The position numbers and the translations under genes were made by a program. A stretch of 12,813 bases of DNA, from NCBI GenBank assembly GCA_946886975.1, contig CAMPJV010000035.1, positions 1 to 12,813 of the forward strand, written 5' to 3'. The notes below the pieces were generated by a model, which saw only the letters and a program-made list of their open reading frames with translations, had not been told where the DNA came from and did no database searches. Source of the DNA: an uncultured Taibaiella sp. GTDB taxonomy: Bacteria > Bacteroidota > Bacteroidia > Chitinophagales > Chitinophagaceae. This document shows, piece after piece, positions 7,919-12,813 of the stretch. Each line of letters begins with the position of its first letter. Position 1 is the stretch's first letter.

Positions 7919-9007
7919 TTATTTAGCTTCCACGGTTGCCTGTTGATGCGGCAGTGTATGCCTGCCATAGCGCAGGCTAAGATAGTGTACTGACAGGATC
8001 AGCATCGAAAACTCAAAAGCTCCGAAGAAGCGTTCCTGCAAAGACGGGAAGAGGAACAGCCTTATCAGTACGGTTGTCACAACTATGTAGACTACCGTGC
8101 CGGTGCCTTTGCTGCCTTTCAGTATCAGGAAAAGGGATATCAGCGCGTAAATGATATAAGTAGGATTGGTCCTAACTATGTAGAGCATGTCTCTTACGTG
8201 CTGTACATAGTCCGTTACGGAAAAGAGGAAGGCAAACCTTGTGAACCAGTTGGCTGAATCTCCGAGCAGAACAGGTATGCCTATCAGGCCTGTAACCAGC
8301 AGCATTCCCATCGAGGCAAGTCTTAGCAGCTTGCTCCCATAATTGCGCAAGTACACATAGTTCACCGCGACTGCCGCGAACACGATATTGTCTACACGCG
8401 CCAGGATGGCAAAGCCAAGGCACAGCAGCGTCCATCGCAGCGGTTGCCTCGTCGCTATCACATACAGCGAAAGGAGGATCAGCATATTGGAAAGCGCATC
8501 GGGGGTAGAGGTCCTTACCAGTTCCCGGAAGATGGGTAGAAAGCCAAACAGGACACTGACAGAAGCAGCTAACACGGGAGGCATATATCTTGCCAGCCAC
8601 ACACAGACAACCAGCAGCATCAATAGCCCGGCTATCATAGAGGGGAGCAGCGTGGCCTTTACCAGCGGCACTCCGCCCTTGTGAAATAAAAACACGAGGA
8701 AAGTATATAGGGGCTTTGTCCTGAAGAAGCTCAGTTGATTCCCGAACGCTGTTGCGTCCATCAGGCACTCACGCCGGTCTTCTATGCTTGCAGTCAGCCC
8801 GTCGTACACATCGGCTGGCACCTGCCGCCGCACTGCTTCATAAGTGGCCTTGTGTACATGCTGAAGATCATTGTCGCTGTATTCCTCCACCACGCCTATG
8901 TAGGCGATCATATCCCAGTTGTATAAAGGTTTCCTGCTTACAAAGAATATCAGGACGGCTGCCACAATTGCTAAGGACAGTAAGTATATGTAGCTTTTTC
9001 TCGGCAC
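7919..9007 (-). CDS. Multi-pass membrane protein, probable GT-C-fold glycosyltransferase relative
   Basis: I do not recognise a named family. The 362-residue protein has about nine to eleven hydrophobic segments, beginning with one at 6-24 and including 118-139, 143-160, 171-186, 193-222, 229-249, 283-297, 304-320 and 330-346. A soluble, acidic loop of about 65 residues (35-100) follows the first helix. NWDMIAYI at 30-37 places an aspartate after the first helix, where GT-C enzymes such as the ArnT/PMT group keep a catalytic acid. FFRTKPLYTFL (94-104), STPDALSN (167-174), ARVDN (203-207) and QERFFGAFE (324-332) are also placed as in GT-C proteins, which use polyprenyl-phosphate sugars on the periplasmic side. 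It is short for that class and lacks a C-terminal periplasmic domain. The start is GTG at 9007, directly before the first helix. It lies downstream of hscA on the same strand with a 135-base gap, and converges on aspartate kinase. Function is inferred from layout only. Confidence 0.75.
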   Translation of the reverse strand: MPRKSYIYLLSLAIVAAVLIFFVSRKPLYNWDMIAYIGVVEEYSDNDLQHVHKATYEAVRRQVPADVYDGLTASIEDRRECLMDATAFGNQLSFFRTKPLYTFLVFLFHKGGVPLVKATLLPSMIAGLLMLLVVCVWLARYMPPVLAASVSVLFGFLPIFRELVRTSTPDALSNMLILLSLYVIATRQPLRWTLLCLGFAILARVDNIVFAAVAVNYVYLRNYGSKLLRLASMGMLLVTGLIGIPVLLGDSANWFTRFAFLFSVTDYVQHVRDMLYIVRTNPTYIIYALISLFLILKGSKGTGTVVYIVVTTVLIRLFLFPSLQERFFGAFEFSMLILSVHYLSLRYGRHTLPHQQATVEAK

Positions 9008-9142
9008 AGGGGTCGTAAGTACTTCTCTGTTAAGAGCCGCAAACTACGGGGATTCGTCACTTCAGCGGGTGTCCGCGTCTCTGCTTTGCAAATCAATAAC
9101 AGCCTGCCGGCTCAAAGTGCCAGGGTATAGCAGCAGGTGTCG

Positions 9143-11002
9143 TCAGATGATCTTCTTTCCTCTCATGGCATCTTTTAGCGCTCCATCCATCACCCTCTCT
9201 GCGTAAGGACGGGAGAGGTCATTTAATAGCTCCATTTCCTTCTGTATCCTGTCCTTGTCCTTTGCATCTATGGCGTCCCTTAGTTCCTTCATCTTGCCAA
9301 GGGTCATATTAATCTCATCCGCTTCTAAGAACTCATGATGCTTCTCCAGGAACTTCTCCGTCACCTCCAGCATCTGCTGCGCTTCTGTACTGGCTTCTAC
9401 GAGGGCTCGCACCTTTATGTCGTCTTTTGCATTGGTCACCGAGTCCATGAGCATCTGCTCCACCTGTTCGTCGGTCAGGCCGTACTGGGGCTTCACGTCT
9501 ATGCTCTGCGCCACACCACTGCGCAGCTCTGTGGCGCTCACCTTCAGGATGCCGTCTGCGTCTATCAGGAAGGTTACCTCCACCTTTGGCAATCCTGCGG
9601 GCATGCCCGGTATCCCGGTAAGACTAAACTCCGCCAGCTTCCTGTTATCCTGCACCAGGTCTCTCTCTCCCTGGTACACCGATATCCTCATGCCGCTCTG
9701 CCCATCCTTTTGGGTGGTGTACTGCCGCCCTGCTTTGCTTGGTATCTTAGAGTTCCTCGGTATCAGCACGTCCATCAGCCCGCCCATAGTTTCTATTCCC
9801 AGGGACAGGGGTGTTACGTCCAGCAGCAGCATGTCCGTATTGTTGCCTGCAAGTATGTCCGCCTGCACCGCCGCGCCGAGCGCCACGACCTCATCGGGGT
9901 TGAGCTGATCGAATACCTCCCTGCCGAAGAAGCCGCTGATGCGCTCCTTTACCAGGGGCACCCTCGTTGAGCCGCCCACCATCACTACCGCATCTATATC
10001 CTGAGGGCTGAGCTGCGCATCCTTCATGGCGCTCCTGCAGCTCTCCAGTGTTCTTTCCACCAGTGGCGTTATCAGATCATTAAACCCTGCTTTGGTGATG
10101 CTCACCTTCCTGCCGCGCACTTCACCTTCAAAGCTGTCGGCTGAAGAAAGCTGCTTCTTTGCCTCCTCGGCAGTGAGCCTTAGCACCTGCGATAACGCTT
10201 TGTCCTCCTTCAGTTCCTCCTCCGTTATACCTAGCTGCTCCTGCCAGTATTGTGCCAGGGACCTGTCCATATCATCGCCTCCCAGGTAAGTATCGCCATG
10301 CGTAGACAGTACCTCAAATATCCCGTTGCTGATCTTTAGTATGGAGACATCAAATGTTCCTCCCCCCAGGTCATACACGGCTATCGTCTTTTCCTCCTCA
10401 GGGTTTACGCCCATGCCGTAGGCCAGGCTCGCGGCTGTAGGCTCATTGACTATTCTCAGCACATCCAGTCCCGCCAGTTTGCCCGCATCTCTCGTTGCCT
10501 GCCGTTGCGCATCATTAAAGTAGGCGGGCACCGTTATGACTGCTTTGGTAACCGGCGTCTTCAGTATATGTTCCGCCCTGTGCTTCAGTTCCCGCAGTAT
10601 ATCCGCGGAGAGCTCAATAGGGGAGTAGAACTTGTCATTGATCTGTATTTTGACCAGGCTGTCGGTGTCATCATCTATCACCTTGTACGAGAAGGAGCCT
10701 GCATGGTCCTTCACATCCTTATATGATTTGCCCATCAGCCTCTTTACGGAATATATGGTCCTCTCAGGAGCGGCTATTAGTTGCTCCTTCGCCAGTGTCC
10801 CCACCACGGGATTGCCATATTCGTCAAAATGTATGATGGAGGGCACCAGCGTCAGCCCGTCTATTTCCTTCAGTGCTATAGGCTGCTTCGTGTCCGCTCG
10901 CACAATGGCGATAAGGCTATTCGTCGTCCCGAGGTCTATTCCTACTATCGTTTCCTTTTGCTGTATACTGCCCGTTACCAGGTTGATCGCTACTTTACCC
11001 AT
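9143..11002 (-). CDS. hscA: HscA, Hsp70-type chaperone of Fe-S cluster assembly
   Basis: The 619-residue protein is an Hsp70 with the nucleotide-binding signatures IDLGTTNS (22-29), [14 protein letters not shown] (209-222) and [16 protein letters not shown] (340-355). The linker is MLLLDV (391-396), followed by a substrate domain (about 397-505) and a helical lid. It is closer to HscA than to DnaK: the N-terminal extension before VGID, SVKRLMG (85-91), [20 protein letters not shown] (449-468), [13 protein letters not shown] (478-490) and [11 protein letters not shown] (503-513) all follow E. coli HscA (616 residues). HscA uses ATP to help release Fe-S clusters from the IscU scaffold, with the J-protein HscB, in the cytoplasm. 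No iscU, hscB, fdx or iscS lies beside it here. The start ATG at 11002 is 18 bases after an exact TAnnTTTG element. The gene is divergent from a secreted protein gene. Confidence 0.9.
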   Translation of the reverse strand: MGKVAINLVTGSIQQKETIVGIDLGTTNSLIAIVRADTKQPIALKEIDGLTLVPSIIHFDEYGNPVVGTLAKEQLIAAPERTIYSVKRLMGKSYKDVKDHAGSFSYKVIDDDTDSLVKIQINDKFYSPIELSADILRELKHRAEHILKTPVTKAVITVPAYFNDAQRQATRDAGKLAGLDVLRIVNEPTAASLAYGMGVNPEEEKTIAVYDLGGGTFDVSILKISNGIFEVLSTHGDTYLGGDDMDRSLAQYWQEQLGITEEELKEDKALSQVLRLTAEEAKKQLSSADSFEGEVRGRKVSITKAGFNDLITPLVERTLESCRSAMKDAQLSPQDIDAVVMVGGSTRVPLVKERISGFFGREVFDQLNPDEVVALGAAVQADILAGNNTDMLLLDVTPLSLGIETMGGLMDVLIPRNSKIPSKAGRQYTTQKDGQSGMRISVYQGERDLVQDNRKLAEFSLTGIPGMPAGLPKVEVTFLIDADGILKVSATELRSGVAQSIDVKPQYGLTDEQVEQMLMDSVTNAKDDIKVRALVEASTEAQQMLEVTEKFLEKHHEFLEADEINMTLGKMKELRDAIDAKDKDRIQKEMELLNDLSRPYAERVMDGALKDAMRGKKII

Positions 11003-11019
11003 GATGTCAGATAAGGCTG

Positions 11020-11027
11020 CAAAAATA
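11020..11027 (-). promoter_or_regulatory. Bacteroidota-type -7 element for hscA
   Basis: On the minus strand 11027-11020 reads TATTTTTG, an exact TAnnTTTG match ending 17 bases before the hscA ATG. This predicts a leader of roughly ten bases. No clear TTG is seen at -33. Confidence 0.55.
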
Positions 11028-11120
11028 CCACCTATATACTTGCACGGGATACATTTTCATTATCCCCTTATTTAATAGGGATTTAAGCCAGGTGCAGGGC
11101 CATTTCACCTCACGGTTTGT

Positions 11121-11128
11121 TATATTTG
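11121..11128 (+). promoter_or_regulatory. Bacteroidota-type -7 element for the small secreted protein
   Basis: TATATTTG is an exact TAnnTTTG match. It predicts transcription from about 11133-11135, only a few bases before the ATG at 11140. That favours the in-frame ATGs at 11152 and 11155 as the true start. No clear TTG is seen at -33. Confidence 0.5.
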
Positions 11129-11151
11129 TTTCCATATAAATGATTGATTCT

Positions 11152-11784
11152 ATGATGAGATGGCTGCTGCTCACAACACTCTTTTGTCTGTCGCTTGCGA
11201 GCTCCCTGCATGCACAGGACTACTCGAACCGTGGTTTGGTAGAAATCAAGGAGCAGGCAGACTCACGCCGCCTCGACTGGAATAAGGTCTTTGACGAAGC
11301 GATGGCGGGGAATAATACAGTCGGCCTCGCAGCAGCGAGGAAAGCCACAGAGGTGTTCCTTGACGCCCACCTTCCCGCCCTGCGCAGGCTTTATGCGGAG
11401 GGCGATGGCAGAAGTCTGCTCACATCAGTCACCAACTACCTGCAGATCCAGAAGCAATTTGTAAAGGACGTGATGGTATCCGCCGAGGCGATAAAGCCCG
11501 GCGACCAGGCCGAAATAGACAAGATCAACAGGAAGATCAACGACTTCGCCCAGAAGGAAAAGATATTCCTGATCGAGATAAACAACGCTATTGCCACAGA
11601 GCCGGAAGACAATGGCCTCCCCGAGCCGGTAGCCGATCAGGACGAAGAGCGCGAGGAGTATGAGGAGATGCGCGGCAGTGTAGTGGAGGAGCGCCAAAAG
11701 GTGAAGCGCTCTGAAAAGCTGCCCCATGAAAAGGCTTCCAAAAGAAAGCGCAAGCACAAGAAAGACGACCAGGAGGAAGAATAA
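11152..11784 (+). CDS. Secreted protein of unknown function with a highly charged C-terminal tail
   Basis: I do not recognise this family. From ATG 11152 it has 210 residues. In-frame ATGs occur at 11140, 11152 and 11155; I chose 11152 because the -7 element at 11121-11128 would leave almost no leader for 11140 and because the signal peptide (RWLLLTTLFCLSLASSLHAQ) then follows a short positive N-region. The mature part (about residues 23-155) is predicted largely helical, with alternating charged and hydrophobic residues and little Cys or Pro. The last 50 residues are an acidic stretch (DQDEEREEYEEM) followed by a mixed and then strongly basic run (KRKRKHKKDD) and a final EEE. No lipobox, membrane anchor or enzyme motif is seen. 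It is divergent from hscA with about 150 bases between starts, but secretion makes a direct role in Fe-S assembly unlikely. A periplasmic or surface structural role is a guess. Confidence 0.82.
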   Translation: MMRWLLLTTLFCLSLASSLHAQDYSNRGLVEIKEQADSRRLDWNKVFDEAMAGNNTVGLAAARKATEVFLDAHLPALRRLYAEGDGRSLLTSVTNYLQIQKQFVKDVMVSAEAIKPGDQAEIDKINRKINDFAQKEKIFLIEINNAIATEPEDNGLPEPVADQDEEREEYEEMRGSVVEERQKVKRSEKLPHEKASKRKRKHKKDDQEEE

Positions 11785-11819
11785 GCCTTCACTGCTCGTC
11801 AAATGGTGGACTGTTATCG

Positions 11820-11907
11820 CATTTTGTCACCCTCGCAGAGGGTCTGTGCGTATCATGTGTTCAGCGAGAGTATAGATTCCCTTCGGGAATGACAACTGGC
11901 GGGCTGC
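11820..11907. repeat. Double-hairpin repeat, copy 1 of a tandem pair
   Basis: This 88-base unit contains two perfect short hairpins. The first is ACCCTC, loop GCA, GAGGGT (11829-11843). The second is ATTCCC, loop TTC, GGGAAT (11876-11890). The outer ends, GTCA (11826-11829) before the first hairpin and TGAC (11890-11893) after the second, are inverted with respect to each other, as are the inner flanks TCTG and TAGA in part. The core therefore reads as a palindromic pair of REP-like hairpins. It occurs again with a 93-base period. Confidence 0.85.
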
Positions 11908-11912
11908 TATTA

Positions 11913-11999
11913 CATTTTGTCACCCTCGCAGAGGGTCTGTACGTAATCATGTGTTCAGCGGAGTATAGATTCCCCTTCGAATAACAAATGGAGAGCTGC
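11913..11999. repeat. Double-hairpin repeat, copy 2 of a tandem pair
   Basis: This unit repeats copy 1 in the same orientation. The first hairpin is identical (11922-11936). The second (11969-11982) has decayed to a four-pair stem, ATTC with GAAT, around a six-base loop. The middle part ATCATGTGTTCAGCG is conserved between copies, and both end in GCTGC. Small insertions and deletions separate the copies, so the duplication is not very recent. Confidence 0.82.
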
Positions 12000-12124
12000 T
12001 TATCCTCCCTTTGGCATTTGAAATTCCGTAATTTGGAGTCGCCGTTTACAGTACCTTTAATATAGGTCAGAGCATGAATATTATTGCTCGACTCTGCAAG
12101 ATCCATATCCCCTAATGATATGCT

Positions 12125-12813
12125 ATGAAATACATTAGCGTCACAGTTCTTCTATTATGCACCCTTTCAGTGCTGGGTCAGAGTCCTTCCTGGCAGTGGG
12201 CTTCAATTGGTAATGATGGTAATTTTGGCTATGGTAGTGACGTGGCGGTCGATGATGCCGGCAATGTCTACGTTACCGGTAACTTCACAAACACCCTGAT
12301 TTTGGATACTTTCTGGCTTGTAAGCGCTGGAGGAGCTGATATTTTTATTGCAAAGTACAGCCCGTCAGGCCAGTGCTTATGGCTAAAGCAGGCGGGGGGC
12401 GCTGGTGATGACAAGGGGATTTCTATAGCGATTGATGAGTACGATCATATTTACCTCTACAGCAATTATTCTGGAACAGCGCAATATGGGAATATAGGTT
12501 TAACGAGCGTTGGAGGTTCTGACTTGAGCTTGGCAAAATATGATAGCAGTGGAATCTTCCTTTGGGCAAGAACATGGGGAAGTATCAATGATGATCTTTG
12601 GCAGGATAGTCAATATCAGAGAGGCGTGTTATATGGTATGGGCGTGTTCACAAAGAACGGCCCGCTTGGAGTTGAAAGTATCCTTCTTGATAGTGTTTCC
12701 TTAACAAGCCATGGGGATGCAGATGTTTTTATTTTGAAGGTAGATACCGCTGGAGCGGTACTTTGGGCGAAAAACGAAGGGGCTAAGCTGACCGAAATAG
12801 CCAATGGATTGAC
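12125..12813 (+). CDS. Secreted SBBP-type beta-propeller protein, N-terminal part
   Basis: The open frame starts at ATG 12125 and runs 229 codons plus two bases to the window edge without a stop. Residues 1-19 are a signal peptide (LLLCTLSVLGQ). After it come repeats of about 58 residues of the SBBP (seven-bladed beta-propeller) type: DVAVDDAGNVYVTGNF (39-54) with GGADIFIAKYSPSGQCLW (69-86), then SIAIDEYDHIYLYSNY (100-115) with GGSDLSLAKYDSSGIFLW (130-147). A third copy keeps DADVFILKVDTAGAVLWAK (198-216) but has lost the usual D-x-x-GN-VY half. Such proteins in Bacteroidota are exported and often carry a C-terminal type IX secretion sorting domain; that end is outside the window. The gene is visibly richer in A and T codons (GAT, AAT, TTA, ATA) than its neighbours. 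Ligand and role are unknown. Confidence 0.85.
   Translation, partial: MKYISVTVLLLCTLSVLGQSPSWQWASIGNDGNFGYGSDVAVDDAGNVYVTGNFTNTLILDTFWLVSAGGADIFIAKYSPSGQCLWLKQAGGAGDDKGISIAIDEYDHIYLYSNYSGTAQYGNIGLTSVGGSDLSLAKYDSSGIFLWARTWGSINDDLWQDSQYQRGVLYGMGVFTKNGPLGVESILLDSVSLTSHGDADVFILKVDTAGAVLWAKNEGAKLTEIANGL

Larger units (their letters stand above)
11785..12124. other. 340-base intergenic region
   Basis: No gene is supported here; one short antisense frame (12106-11861) runs through the repeats and resembles no known family. The region holds two tandem 87-88-base repeats (11820-11999) and then an AT-richer stretch leading to the propeller gene. In that stretch GAGCA (12070-12074) can pair with TGCTC (12085-12089) around a palindromic AATATT, a weak hairpin of unknown role. 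TAATTTG at 12029-12035 is one base short of the -7 consensus spacing and could be the promoter of the gene at 12125, but this is weak. Confidence 0.7.

Noticed and set aside
8172..8768. Minus-strand frame of 198 codons within the GT-C-like gene
   Set aside because: It is the same strand in another frame; the 362-residue frame has coherent membrane helices and this one does not.
9040..9046. Promoter of the GT-C-like gene (TAGTTTG on the minus strand)
   Set aside because: It is one base short of the TAnnTTTG spacing and has no -33 partner, so I did not annotate it.
9095..9120. Possible terminator after hscA (AGCC-GGCA-GGCT on the minus strand)
   Set aside because: The stem is only four pairs and is not followed by a real T-run.
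9335..9970. Plus-strand frames of 163-211 codons across hscA
   Set aside because: hscA is unmistakable on the other strand; these His/Leu/Cys-rich products are shadows.
11820..11999. CRISPR array
   Set aside because: There are only two units, the units are 87-88 bases with a gap of five bases, and there are no spacers or cas genes.

Overview
The window looks like a piece of a Bacteroidota chromosome, most likely from the Chitinophagia/Sphingobacteriia side; this placement is inferred from protein families and signals, not from a marker gene. Supporting points are: starts without Shine-Dalgarno sequences; exact copies of the Bacteroidota -7 promoter element TAnnTTTG a short distance upstream of five of the nine gene starts; MCE/MlaD and OstA-like proteins of Bacteroidota type; and an SBBP-type secreted propeller protein. 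I see no phage, insertion sequence, CRISPR array, rRNA or tRNA.

Layout. Bases 1-203 (minus) hold the N-terminal third of an MBL-fold metallo-hydrolase that runs off the left edge. Divergent from it, 317-3661 (plus) encodes a 1114-residue envelope protein that joins a gluzincin-like domain without its zinc ligands, a TolB-like propeller and an Omp85-type outer-membrane barrel. An intrinsic terminator follows. Then come an MCE/MlaD-family protein (3838-4782) and, 12 bases later from a TTG start, an OstA/LptA-like protein (4795-6561). A monofunctional aspartate kinase (6611-7876) has its own promoter element at the OstA stop codon. On the minus strand lie a short GT-C-like multi-pass membrane protein (7919-9007) and the Hsp70 hscA (9143-11002). 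Divergent from hscA is a small secreted protein of unknown function with a highly charged tail (11152-11784). A 340-base gap then holds two tandem copies of a double-hairpin palindromic repeat. The window closes with the start of a secreted SBBP beta-propeller protein (12125 onward), cut by the right edge.

How the genes work together. The left half is an envelope-biogenesis neighbourhood: an Omp85-type barrel with a periplasmic propeller, a lipid-transport MCE protein and an LPS-transport-like OstA protein. The Mla and Lpt ABC-transporter subunits are not in view. The aspartate kinase (lysine, threonine, methionine and diaminopimelate supply) and HscA (Fe-S cluster transfer) are housekeeping genes, apparently as separate transcription units. 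The most unusual items are the three-part Omp85 fusion and the paired-hairpin repeat; I found no complete new multi-gene system.
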